DNA from: Salisapilia sapeloensis
Lineage: Eukaryota > Oomycota > Peronosporomycetes > Peronosporales > Salisapiliaceae
DNA: 64,000 nucleotides
Assembly (NCBI GenBank): GCA_023334545.1
Contig: JAADVB010000019.1
Span: forward strand, 62,001-126,000
Reading direction: 5' to 3'
The translations under genes and the position numbers were made by a program. Position 1 is the stretch's first letter. Each line of letters opens with the position of its first letter. The notes under the pieces were generated by a model, which saw only the letters and a list, made by a program, of their open reading frames with translations, made no database searches and was not told the DNA's origin. Shown here one piece after another: positions 53,751 through 63,317 of this stretch.

Positions 53751-56700
53751 CTATTCTGTCCTCAACTTCCTGTGGCGGTGTCGACCAGAGTCATTCGGCG
53801 GAGAATACTGGTTCGTCTCCGCGTTGTACGTGCACATGCGGTATTCGACCGTGTCGGGGCAAGCACAGAGCTCTGTGTACGGGTCGTCCAGAATCACTCG
53901 TGTGCGGATTTGCATGCCATAGTCATTGCAACCAGTGCTCCAACTGCTCCATACACTCATTTCACACTCGAGGTTCGCACATGAGCTTTCTTCTTCAAGC
54001 TTTGGGCATTGCTGACCATAATTCTGCGGTTCGGTAATCACATGGCGTGTACGCGTCCTCGTGCCGCTGTAATCAGCGCATCGGCTCCATTCACCCCAGT
54101 TACTGACTTCGCAGTCCACTGGCTTCGGACACTCCATCACTTGCTTCGTCTCTGGGCAAGATGGGGCTCCATAGGCTGGGCTCACAAGCACCGGACGTTC
54201 ACGCGTTTTAGCAGTCTGCTGTCCATCACAGTCAGACCATTCGCTCCATTCGCCAACGACGCATTCGATCGGGTCACACACATCGACTTCTTCAATGCAC
54301 GGACACTCAGCTCCATCAAAGAGACTTGGGACGAGTACTTCACGAGTGCGAGATTTAAGCCCGCTAGTCGCATTGCAAGCACTCCACTCTTTCCATTTGT
54401 CAACGACGCAGTCGACTGGAGGACACTTCTCGGTCTCGACAAGGCGTGGACATTCCTTGCCATTGTAAGCTGCAGGAACGTCGACATCTCGCTCGCGATA
54501 TCGCTGACCATTTGCGTCACACTTCGTCCAGTCCTGCCAGTTACCGACGACACAGTCCACAGGATCACATACTGTGGTCTCCTCCAATGGCGGGCAGGAA
54601 GCACCTTCGAACATGGCTGGCTGAATCACTTCCCTCGTCTTTGTCTTGAGTCCAGAAGTATTGTCGCAAGCGCTCCAGGATCCGAAGGCACCGACTTCAC
54701 AGTCAACAGGATCACACGGAGCGAACTGTTCTAGAGTCGGGCATTTGTTTCCACCGTAAAGGTCCGCTGTGACCACTTCTCTCGTGCGCCTCTTCTTGCC
54801 TGAATTAACATCACATCCTTCATAGTCGGACCAGTCAGAGACGACACAGTTGATCGGATCAGCACGTTCCGTCTGCTTTACCTCTCCGCATGACAAGCCA
54901 TTTCGAACGGCAGGCTGGATAACTTGTCTCGTGCGTGTGCGAATACCAGTCTCAGAATCGTACTCGCTCCATTCGGTCCATTCCCCTAGGATGCAGTCAA
55001 CCGGTGGGCAAGGCTTCTTTTCTTCCAAGTGACCACACGGAGCGCCTTCGTACAAAGGTGCGACCTTGATCGTTCTCGATCGAGTTTGCTCTGGCGTTTC
55101 ATCGGTACATGTTGAGTACTCGCTCCAGACGCTCAATTCGCAGTTGACTGGATCACACGGAGCGGACTGTAACAACGCAGGGCAAGCAGCTCCGCCATAC
55201 TTGTCTGCACTTGTAATCTGCCTCGACCTCGTCTTGTTGCTTGTGCTAGCATCGCACGTACTCCAGCTGCTCCATTCGCCTACTTCGCAATCTTCCGGTA
55301 GACAATCCGTCTCTTGCTTCGTTGCAGGGCATTGAATACCATCGTACTTGGCCTCAATGATGATCGGACGAGTCTTGTACCTCTTACCAGTCGATCCATC
55401 ACATTCAGACCATTCAGGTGTCCACTCTCCAACTTCACAGTTAACAGGGTCGCAGACAACAGAGTCTTCAAGAGCAGGGCAGTCAGCACCGCCACGAAGA
55501 GGGCGCTGTGTAACCTTTCGTGTCCGGCGCTTTTGGCCACAGGTGGCATCGCAAGATTCCCATGGACCCCATTCACTCACTTCGCAGCTAACTGCCTCGC
55601 ACTTTTCCGTTTCTTCAAGAGCACCACAAGATTTCCCGCCGTAGAGAGCTGGCTGGATGACCTCACGAGTGCGAGTCTTAGTCGTATCAGTATCGCTACA
55701 AGTCGTAAAGTCCGTCCACGGTCCAACTTGACAGTCGACCGGGTCGCAAGGAGCTTCTTGGACAGTGTCACCACAACTCTTGCCGCCGTATTTTGCAGCA
55801 GTGACGATCGAAGCAGTGCGTCGCTTTTTGCCTGTTGCTGCATCGCACTCTGACCATGCTCCGAAGGGAGAGAGGACGCAATCTATCGGCTCGCATACCA
55901 GCTCATTCTCTACCGGTCCACAAGCTTCACCTTCGTATTTGGGGTGTGTAATAATCTCACGCGTTTTCTTCTTCTTGTACGTAGTGTCATCGCATGCACC
56001 GTATTCGCTCCATGGTCCGAGTTCGCAGTCGACTGGAAGACATGTTGTTTTCTCCTCCAGTGACGGACACTCAGTACCTCCGTACTTGGCGGCTTGTAGA
56101 ATCTCACGCGTGCGCGTACGCTTGCCAGTGGATTCATCACATACGCCGTATTCACTCCACTCACCAACGCGGCACGGAACTGGATCGCAGGCGATTGATT
56201 GTTTCAAATCAGTGCACTCATTTCCGTCGTATAGTGCTTGTTGAACAACTTCACGCGTACGATGGCGCATTCCATCCGGACTGTTATCGCAGGAGCTCCA
56301 TTCACTCCACGTACCTGGTACACAATCCACAGGTTCACATGGAGTTGTCTGCTCTTGCACATCGCATGGTAGTCCTCCGTACTTTGGCTTGGTCACAATT
56401 GTTCGAGTACTCGTGCGAAGGCCAGTCGAGGCATCGCATGATCCATACTCGGACCAGTTTGACAGTTCACAGTTCACGGGCTCACATGGCCCTTCCATTA
56501 TCGTTTCAGGACATTTTGCCCCGCCGTACATTGCTTGCTGCGTGACTTCACGAGTCTTATGACGCTTGCCAGTCGTGTGGTCACAAGCGGAATATTCACT
56601 CCACTCTTCTGCCACGGTGCAGTCAATCGGGTCACAAGAATCCTCACCCTTCAGCTCCGGACACTCTGCGCCATTGCGCAATGGCTCTTGCTCGATCGTT

Positions 56701-59700
56701 CGGTAACGTGTCTTCGTCTCGGTTTCAGGGTTGCATGATTCCCACGGTCCCCACTCACTGACCTTGCAGTCTACTGGCGGACACTTGCGTGTTTCCACGA
56801 GAGCACCACATGGTTGTCCATCTCGGTAGGGAGACTGAGTAACTTCTCTTTCACGCGTCTGCGTCGGCGTGTAGTTGGTGCATTCACTCCATTCGCCCCA
56901 GTTACTCATAGTACAGTCGACAGGAGGACATTCCTCCTCTTCTTCCAGAACAGGACACTGGTCAGCACCATACATGGGCTGCTGGACAACCTCACGAGTA
57001 CGAATCTTCTTATCTGTTTCAGGTGTAGAGCATTGAGTCCATTCAGACCAAGGGCCCGTTTCACAGCTCTGTGGTGGGCACACTTCTTGTTCTTCCACAA
57101 TCGGACATTCCTTTCCGCCGTGCATATTGTGCTGGGTTACCGGTCGAGTTCTCGTCTTCAGGTAAGTTTCAGCATCACAAGGAGACCAGTCACTCCATGT
57201 CCCGACAGCACAGTCTACAGCTTCACATTCCGCATCTTCACGAAGACTCGCGCATTCGCTGGTATCACCTGAAGATGGCTGCTGTGTTATTTCACGAGTA
57301 CGCGTCCTGAGCGTCGAGTCTGCCGTACAGATAGACCACTCGCTCCACTCTCCAACGAGGCATTTGAGAGGAGGCTTGCAGCTCTTTTCCTCGCCCAGAG
57401 GTGGACATGGCTTTCCATCGTACTTTGGCTCGACACGAACGGTGCGGTTCCTCGTCTGCAAGTGACTGTACTCATCACATGTGCTCCATTCACTCCATGT
57501 TGTTACACCACAATCCACTGCCTGGCATTTGGTTTCCTCCTCAAGAGGAGGACAGGCCTTACCACAGCCGATAACTGGCTTCTCTACCGTACGAGTACGC
57601 TTGCGCGTAGAAGTTTCGGGGTTGCATTGAGTGTACTCGGACCAACCGGACACAACGCAGTCTTGTGGGTCACATTCAGTAGATTCTTCCAGAGTTGGGC
57701 ATGGAACGCCATTACCGCTAGAAGCCGTGATAATCTCACGGAAGCGAGTCTTCTTGTTGTTTGGGATGTCACAGTCACCGTACGGGCTCCACGCACTCAC
57801 AGCGCAATCAATGTCTGGAATGCAAGACGCCTCCTCTGTTAGAGCAGGACATTCTTTACCTCCGTCCGGTTGCGTCACGACTTCACGCGTACGCGTCTTC
57901 ATCTCTTCTCCATTCTTGCAACTCGACCAGTCTGACCACGGTCCAGTCTGGCAGTCGACTGGAGTACACGCTTGTTTTTGCTTCAACTTTCCACATCGCT
58001 TGCCTTTGCCTCGACGAGGGACTAACACTTCTCGTGTGCGTGACTTTTTGTGCTTTCGAGGATGGCATTCGCTGTACTCACTCCAGTCGCTGAGTTCACA
58101 ATCAACGTTCGGAACACAGGACTTGGTCTTCGTAAGCGCTGGGCAGTCCTTTCCTCCATACTTGGCTTCTCGTACGATTTCACGGCTTTTGGTCTTCTTT
58201 TCCGTGACAGGATCACAATCCGAGTACGCACTCCAACGTCCAACTTTACAGTGGACTTTTGGCATTTTGCACTTCTTGGATTGCTCTAGCGCTGGACAAT
58301 CCTTGCCTCCGTACATGGGTTCTCGTTCAATCGTCCGGTTGCGAGTCTTTGTCAGTGTGTCTGGATCACATGACGAGAACTTAGACCATTTGCTGACCTT
58401 GCAGTTCACCCTCTTGCACTTCTTCTCTTGCACTAGTTTTGGACACTTCTTACCACCGTCCCGTTCCTGAAGTACGTCTCTAACTCTCTTGCGAGTAAGA
58501 CTCGTCACGTTACAGTCAGACCAATCTGACCAATCGCTCACGATGCAATTCTTCGGTTCGCAGCGCTGTGTATCTTTCAACGGAGGGCAAGGCGCTCCAC
58601 CGTACATGGGATTTACCAGTACACTTCGCGTCCTAGTGTGCTTCTTCTTTCTCTTGTGGCACGTACCAAAGTCGGACCAGTCGCTAACGACACAGTCAAC
58701 ACTTGAGCATTGCTCTGTCTCGACAAGGTTTGGACATTCCTTTCCTCCATACTTTGCTGGCTGAATAACTTCTCTCTGCCTCGATCGCTTTCCAGTCTTG
58801 GAGCAGCAAGAACCAAATTCACTCCAATCGCTGACCTGGCAATCTTGCGGATAGCAGTCTCGAACATCTTCTAATGACGGACATGGCTTGCCACCATCTT
58901 GCATAGCTTGAATAACCGTACGTGTACGCTTCATGTGGTGCGTACCGGCGTCGCACGTGCCAAACCCACTCCAATCGCTGACGACACAGTCTACCGGCGT
59001 GGCATCCGTTTCCTCCACCAAGTGTGGACACTCATCACCACCATCGGGGTATTGCAATACCTGACGAGTACGCGCCTTTCGCGTCTTGCTGATCAAGGTG
59101 TATGAACTCCATTCGCTGACAATGCAGTCCTTCGGGTTGCAATTTTGTTGCTGTTCAAGCGATTCACAGGGTTTGCCATTGTACAGAGGCTCCGTGACGA
59201 TTGTTCGTTCTCGCTTTCGGATATTCTTGATCTTGTCGCATGCGCTCCAACTACCATAGTCACTGAGAATACAGTCAATCGGTGCACACGGAGTCGAATC
59301 GGTGAGAGCAGGGCAGCCTGCACCTCCGTAGGACGGTTCTTGTGTAATTGTCCGAGTGCGTGTCATTTTGCCCGTGCTGGCGTCGCAAGTCCCAAAGTCT
59401 GACCATTGACTCACTTGGCAGTCCATGCAAGCAACGACTTCTTGGAGTGGAGGACATGGCTTTCCACCGTTGGAAGCGCTCGTGACGACCTCACGAACAC
59501 GCTTCCTGTTACCGGTGCTAGCATCACATTCGCCTTCCCAATGCCAGTCGCCGACAATACAGTCTTGAGCAGAACAAGAACTCGTTTCTTCTAGTGGCGG
59601 ACAATCTGCACCACCATCCGGGTGCGTGATAACGAAGCGCGACTTAATGTTGATGTTCAGCAGAGGATTGATCGTATATAACGACCATTCACTGACCTGG

Positions 59701-62417
59701 CAATCCACTGGGGTACATTCCTCCTGTTCGATGAAAGGACCAGAGCAATCTTGGCCTCCGTAAAGTGGAGCCCGAACGACTGTACGAGTACGTGTTCGTG
59801 ACCCATCCTTACACGTTGACCAAGAGCTCCAAGCACTAAGCTCACAGTGTACTGGTTCACAGCTCATAGTATCAGTCAGACTCTGACACTCTTTTCCACC
59901 ATTCTTAGGGTGGACTAGGACTTCTCTGACGCGGTACCGAAGTCCGGATTCAGCATCGCAAGGTCCGTACTCGCCATACTCTCCTAGCACACAGTCAACT
60001 GGATCGCCACAGGCACCTTTCGAGTCGTATCTGTTTCTATAATTGTATCGGTTCTTTCGACCTCGACCTCTTCGTTTCTTGCTCTTACCATTTGTGTACT
60101 TATCGCTCTCATCATTGGTGGTGTCTCGTGGATAGATATTTGGCAGTCCGAAAGCAAGCCTAAAGTCAAGTCCAGCATTCCGATTGTAACCATTGTGGTA
60201 GCGTCCAAGTAAAGACTTTCCATCACTGGAATATGTTTCGCTACCAGACGCGGGAGCATTCGAATCATCGTTATCATACGTTTCGTGATCATCAAGATCT
60301 TCAGGCTCATTGTCATCAAGATCTTCGCTCTCAGCATGCGCTTCTTTGTCGGCATCGACATCGTCTGGATCACCTCCATCGTGACGACCGTAATCGCCGT
60401 CACGGTTTTCACCGTATGAATCCGCTTGATGTTCACCATCATGCTCGTTGTCATTGCCGTGGTAATTCACACTAGTCTCTAGTTTATACGATGTCGAATG
60501 ATTGTCATCATTTTGGTGGTTTACATCACCGTCCTCTTCATTCATTTTTCCTCGTCGGTTGTTATACTTGCCATGACGACCATACTTTCCACGTCTCCTT
60601 CTGGGATGCTTCTTGTGCCCACGCTTTCCTTTATGCCGCCAACCTCGGCCACGCTTGTCAAGTTTGAACTTGCCATTTGCATACGCTTTGGACATAGCCT
60701 CCTTGTACTTGTCATGACCCGAGTCTACGTTTCCACCTTGTTTTTTGCCACGATAGCCTGATACCACATCCGCTGAGTCGTCACTCGAGTCTTCGGATGA
60801 CTCATCTTGGGCATACTTGTCCGCCACCTTGTTACCAGTGTAATCTTTCATCTTGTCGATGACAATATGAGCTTGATCAGAATTCAAAGCACTTTGTCCA
60901 TACTTGCGATCCGAAGATTTATCACCTGATGAGGCAGTGTGATTCCGTTTGTATTCCAAATGGCCTTCGACAGTGCCAGTAAAGTCTTCGCTAGGTTGAT
61001 TATCTTGGCCTGGCTTTTTGACATGGCCTTCGACAGTACCGACAAAGTTGTCACACGAATCATCCGAATCAGCATCAATGTCAGCCGATTGATCATTGGA
61101 ATTCTCGGGCTTGCCAGGACGACCGGAATACGGTTTATCGTAGCCACCCTTGTGAACAAGTGCTTCATGAACCTTGTCGTGGATCTTATCAAAAATGTGG
61201 TCATTTGAGTCATCTGAGTCACCTTGATGGTTATGAAGCTTATCGTGAAAGTGCTTGAGCTTGCCAAGAATACTGTCCGAAGAGTCATGGTGGTCATGAT
61301 CATGTGAAAAATGGGATTTGACTTTGTCGCTGATGTTATGAAGTATGTTCTTCTTCCAGCGTCTTCCATGGTTGCCATACCCTCCTTCTTTTGGAGAGGC
61401 TGTGTTGGAAGAATATTGAGGACTTTCAGTATCCTCATTGGAATCCTCGTCACTGTTGTCATCAACGTGGTAGCCAGCCGCTTCAGTCGACGAAGGTGTG
61501 TAGGCTGCGAGTGACTTATATGGCGTTGAGTTTGCAGGCTCATATCCGTCTCCGTGCTCCTCACTATCATCATCTTCAACCGTGCCCTCTTGACCATAGT
61601 CATTCGAGTCATCCGAGTCATCATGACGACCATGAAGCTTACCATGGAAGTGTGTATGCATGTCATCGATACTGTCCGAAGAGTCATCATGGTCATATTC
61701 ATTCGACACGTGAAACTTGATTTTGCCGCCAATGTTGGGGAGCACGTTCTTCTTCCAGCGTCTTCCATGGTTGCCATACCCTCCTTCGTTTGGAGAGGCT
61801 GTGTTGGAAGAATATTGAGGACTTTCAGTATCCTCATTGGAATCCTCGTCACTGTTGTCATCAACGTGGTAGCCAGCCGCTTCAGTCGACGAAGGTGTGT
61901 AGGCTGCAGGTGATGGAGATGGAGATGGCCACGTACTAGTGGGCTCGTCTTCTTTGATATTACCCTTACTGGACTCATCTTCACTTTCATCATCAGCTTG
62001 GTCGCTAGGCGTTTCAGTCGACGGAGGAGTGCTGCTGACCGACTCATACGTACTGATATTCTCGTCGCTGCTGTCATCTTCAACGGCATTGTCTTGATGG
62101 TAATCAGGGTTTTCAATTGGTGCTGGCGTGCTGGTATCTGGTTCGTATCCACTGACACTATTGCCAGTAGTGTCATCTTCAACGTTATCCTCTTGATGGT
62201 AATCCGGAGAGTTGTTCGATGGAGGTGTGTACGCTGAAGGCGACGGAGACGGTGATGTGGCTTCCGGCCCATACGCACCGGCATTGACAGTCACTGGCAG
62301 TGAGATCAAAACTGTACAAATGCTAAGTACTTGCAGTAGGTAAAGCGCAGTCTTCTTCTTCCAACGGGAGTTGGATCGCTTGCCATAGCGGCTAGAAGCG
62401 ATCGGTACGGAAGACAT
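53751..62417 (-). CDS. giant secreted TSP1-repeat adhesin (Vsv1-like)
   Basis: 2888 residues, single exon. After a basic N-terminus comes a signal anchor or signal peptide (about 25-46; LYLLQVLSICTVLISLPVTV, ending VNA). Residues about 50-800 are Asp/Ser/His/Thr-rich, with a duplicated 133-residue unit, two FxGTVEGH units and a very basic segment (HKGKRGHKKHPRRRRGKYG). From about residue 808 to the end there are roughly 42 thrombospondin type 1 repeats of about 50 residues (W-S-x-W-S-x-C, R-x-R-x-V, Y-G-G-x-x-C-P, P-V-D-C). The architecture matches the Phytophthora cinnamomi zoospore ventral-vesicle adhesin PcVsv1, which is secreted at encystment to glue cysts to surfaces. Orthology is inferred. 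The frame is fully open over 8.7 kb. Confidence 0.88.
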   Translation of the reverse strand: MSSVPIASSRYGKRSNSRWKKKTALYLLQVLSICTVLISLPVTVNAGAYGPEATSPSPSPSAYTPPSNNSPDYHQEDNVEDDTTGNSVSGYEPDTSTPAPIENPDYHQDNAVEDDSSDENISTYESVSSTPPSTETPSDQADDESEDESSKGNIKEDEPTSTWPSPSPSPAAYTPSSTEAAGYHVDDNSDEDSNEDTESPQYSSNTASPNEGGYGNHGRRWKKNVLPNIGGKIKFHVSNEYDHDDSSDSIDDMHTHFHGKLHGRHDDSDDSNDYGQEGTVEDDDSEEHGDGYEPANSTPYKSLAAYTPSSTEAAGYHVDDNSDEDSNEDTESPQYSSNTASPKEGGYGNHGRRWKKNILHNISDKVKSHFSHDHDHHDSSDSILGKLKHFHDKLHNHQGDSDDSNDHIFDKIHDKVHEALVHKGGYDKPYSGRPGKPENSNDQSADIDADSDDSCDNFVGTVEGHVKKPGQDNQPSEDFTGTVEGHLEYKRNHTASSGDKSSDRKYGQSALNSDQAHIVIDKMKDYTGNKVADKYAQDESSEDSSDDSADVVSGYRGKKQGGNVDSGHDKYKEAMSKAYANGKFKLDKRGRGWRHKGKRGHKKHPRRRRGKYGRHGKYNNRRGKMNEEDGDVNHQNDDNHSTSYKLETSVNYHGNDNEHDGEHQADSYGENRDGDYGRHDGGDPDDVDADKEAHAESEDLDDNEPEDLDDHETYDNDDSNAPASGSETYSSDGKSLLGRYHNGYNRNAGLDFRLAFGLPNIYPRDTTNDESDKYTNGKSKKRRGRGRKNRYNYRNRYDSKGACGDPVDCVLGEYGEYGPCDAESGLRYRVREVLVHPKNGGKECQSLTDTMSCEPVHCELSAWSSWSTCKDGSRTRTRTVVRAPLYGGQDCSGPFIEQEECTPVDCQVSEWSLYTINPLLNINIKSRFVITHPDGGADCPPLEETSSCSAQDCIVGDWHWEGECDASTGNRKRVREVVTSASNGGKPCPPLQEVVACMDCQVSQWSDFGTCDASTGKMTRTRTITQEPSYGGAGCPALTDSTPCAPIDCILSDYGSWSACDKIKNIRKRERTIVTEPLYNGKPCESLEQQQNCNPKDCIVSEWSSYTLISKTRKARTRQVLQYPDGGDECPHLVEETDATPVDCVVSDWSGFGTCDAGTHHMKRTRTVIQAMQDGGKPCPSLEDVRDCYPQDCQVSDWSEFGSCCSKTGKRSRQREVIQPAKYGGKECPNLVETEQCSSVDCVVSDWSDFGTCHKRKKKHTRTRSVLVNPMYGGAPCPPLKDTQRCEPKNCIVSDWSDWSDCNVTSLTRKRVRDVLQERDGGKKCPKLVQEKKCKRVNCKVSKWSKFSSCDPDTLTKTRNRTIEREPMYGGKDCPALEQSKKCKMPKVHCKVGRWSAYSDCDPVTEKKTKSREIVREAKYGGKDCPALTKTKSCVPNVDCELSDWSEYSECHPRKHKKSRTREVLVPRRGKGKRCGKLKQKQACTPVDCQTGPWSDWSSCKNGEEMKTRTREVVTQPDGGKECPALTEEASCIPDIDCAVSAWSPYGDCDIPNNKKTRFREIITASSGNGVPCPTLEESTECDPQDCVVSGWSEYTQCNPETSTRKRTRTVEKPVIGCGKACPPLEEETKCQAVDCGVTTWSEWSTCDEYSHLQTRNRTVRVEPKYDGKPCPPLGEEKSCKPPLKCLVGEWSEWSICTADSTLRTRTREITQQPSSGDTSECASLREDAECEAVDCAVGTWSDWSPCDAETYLKTRTRPVTQHNMHGGKECPIVEEQEVCPPQSCETGPWSEWTQCSTPETDKKIRTREVVQQPMYGADQCPVLEEEEECPPVDCTMSNWGEWSECTNYTPTQTREREVTQSPYRDGQPCGALVETRKCPPVDCKVSEWGPWESCNPETETKTRYRTIEQEPLRNGAECPELKGEDSCDPIDCTVAEEWSEYSACDHTTGKRHKTREVTQQAMYGGAKCPETIMEGPCEPVNCELSNWSEYGSCDASTGLRTSTRTIVTKPKYGGLPCDVQEQTTPCEPVDCVPGTWSEWSSCDNSPDGMRHRTREVVQQALYDGNECTDLKQSIACDPVPCRVGEWSEYGVCDESTGKRTRTREILQAAKYGGTECPSLEEKTTCLPVDCELGPWSEYGACDDTTYKKKKTREIITHPKYEGEACGPVENELVCEPIDCVLSPFGAWSECDAATGKKRRTASIVTAAKYGGKSCGDTVQEAPCDPVDCQVGPWTDFTTCSDTDTTKTRTREVIQPALYGGKSCGALEETEKCEAVSCEVSEWGPWESCDATCGQKRRTRKVTQRPLRGGADCPALEDSVVCDPVNCEVGEWTPEWSECDGSTGKRYKTRPIIIEAKYDGIQCPATKQETDCLPEDCEVGEWSSWSTCDASTSNKTRSRQITSADKYGGAACPALLQSAPCDPVNCELSVWSEYSTCTDETPEQTRSRTIKVAPLYEGAPCGHLEEKKPCPPVDCILGEWTEWSEYDSETGIRTRTRQVIQPAVRNGLSCGEVKQTERADPINCVVSDWSDYEGCDVNSGKKRRTREVVTADLYGGNKCPTLEQFAPCDPVDCEVGAFGSWSACDNTSGLKTKTREVIQPAMFEGASCPPLEETTVCDPVDCVVGNWQDWTKCDANGQRYRERDVDVPAAYNGKECPRLVETEKCPPVDCVVDKWKEWSACNATSGLKSRTREVLVPSLFDGAECPCIEEVDVCDPIECVVGEWSEWSDCDGQQTAKTRERPVLVSPAYGAPSCPETKQVMECPKPVDCEVSNWGEWSRCADYSGTRTRTRHVITEPQNYGQQCPKLEEESSCANLECEMSVWSSWSTGCNDYGMQIRTRVILDDPYTELCACPDTVEYRMCTYNAETNQYSPPNDSGRHRHRKLRTE
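53790..60000 (-). repeat. about 42 tandem thrombospondin type 1 repeat units
   Basis: Repeats of about 147-150 bp. Each starts just after a D-C, with x-V-x-x-W-S-x-W-S-x-C, and ends in C-x-P-V-D-C. The protein sequence varies among units, so there is no recent homogenisation overall. The count is by eye and could be off by one or two. Units 3 (near 59570-59705), 7 (near 58990-59130) and 35 (near 54846-55000) lack the Cys after W-S. Confidence 0.85.
61110..61907 (-). repeat. 399-bp (133-codon) tandem duplication in the adhesin gene
   Basis: Copies 61110-61508 and 61509-61907 keep a constant 399-bp offset. The segment 61347-61508 matches 61746-61907 at about 161 of 162 positions (one difference, Lys versus Asn codon). 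The other part is clearly related but diverged (for example the ACTGTCCGAAGAGTCAT block at 61272 and 61671). Confidence 0.9.
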
Positions 62418-63078
62418 GCTTCACAGGGAGTCTGATCTTGAAGAGGCAAGGTCGGGGTTGAAAGAGTTAGAATGGCGAGAAGCAAGGTCCGGAACGGTGC
62501 AAATCGCAATGTGAGGACCAGGTAGAATGCTTTCGGCCACGAAGAGGCTTGTGGGAATATGCATCTAGGAGGAGGCACATGTACAATGATAATAGGGTGG
62601 AGATGAATTAGCAAGAATCGTCGCACTGCATAATGATATCGAATATATTTGTGGCAGGATCGCACAATCTGCATCAAGATGAAACTTGGTGCCTCCTCGC
62701 AGTGGTACCATATCCCATCAAGAGACACTACGGTATCCACATCTCGTGAAGAGGCGTGAAATGGCTACATGCTTTATTTAAATTTTGGCTCTGCATCGTC
62801 ACAGTCCCATCTCGTGACTGGTGGGAAGGCGTGGGTGGCTCTGTTTGAAGGTAATCCCAAAGAATCAAAGAGTTGCGCAATGTGTAATTCCACCTGAGAA
62901 TGAGTCAAATGTGTACTGGTCGTGATACGACAGTCGTCCCTTGACTGCAAGGTCTGAGCAAAGGAAGAACTTAGTAGAACGAGCATCTTCCATCTGGAAA
63001 CTCTTCGATATCAGCAGTACAAATTTATCTACTCGGAGGTGATATGCGAAGAGATATTTAGCTTCAACATGCTTTTGT
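62418..63078. other. upstream region of the adhesin gene; one short protein-like frame
   Basis: The first ~100 bp hold the presumed adhesin promoter; CCATTCTAACTCTTTC (minus strand, about 44 bp before the ATG) is a possible weak initiator. A minus-strand frame at 62774-62986 (HIAQLFDSLGLPSNRATHAF, ending DDAEPKFK) could be a real small exon or gene. It has no recognised family. Confidence 0.3.
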
Positions 63079-63317
63079 TCATAAATCAATTCCTGGGTCT
63101 AGAACGGAATCTTCGTTTGCTTTGCTGATTTCCTGGGATTTAGATCTGTCCAGTGCTCTCTTCAGTCGATGTGGACGCTTACGACGATACATGTATGCTA
63201 GAAATCCGGCTGGACTTGCTACAAACACGGGCCACTGAAATGTAGGCGTGGATTTTCAAAGTTACTAATGTTCAATCAATACAATTCGTTCTTATTAGAA
63301 ACGTATCGCGTAGTCAT
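63079..63317 (-). CDS. putative small single-pass membrane protein
   Basis: Two exons, 63303-63317 and 63079-63234 (171 nt, 56 residues), with a 68-bp intron (TAC|GTTTCT...TTTCAG|TGG). The product begins MTTRY, then a hydrophobic helix (WPVFVASPAGFLAYMY), a basic patch (RRKRPHRLKRALDRSKS) and an acidic end. It resembles small mitochondrial or ER membrane subunits in layout, but no family is recognised. The donor is weak and the second exon is the better supported part. Confidence 0.45.

Noticed and set aside
60884-62284. 466-codon frame inside the adhesin gene, in another frame of the same strand
   Set aside because: It is rich in Met/Thr/Ile from the shifted repeats of the Asp/His-rich head, so it is an artefact of repetitive coding sequence.
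62306-62740. Minus-strand frame overlapping the adhesin start
   Set aside because: It is in a different frame from the adhesin, has no family character and covers the probable promoter and leader.
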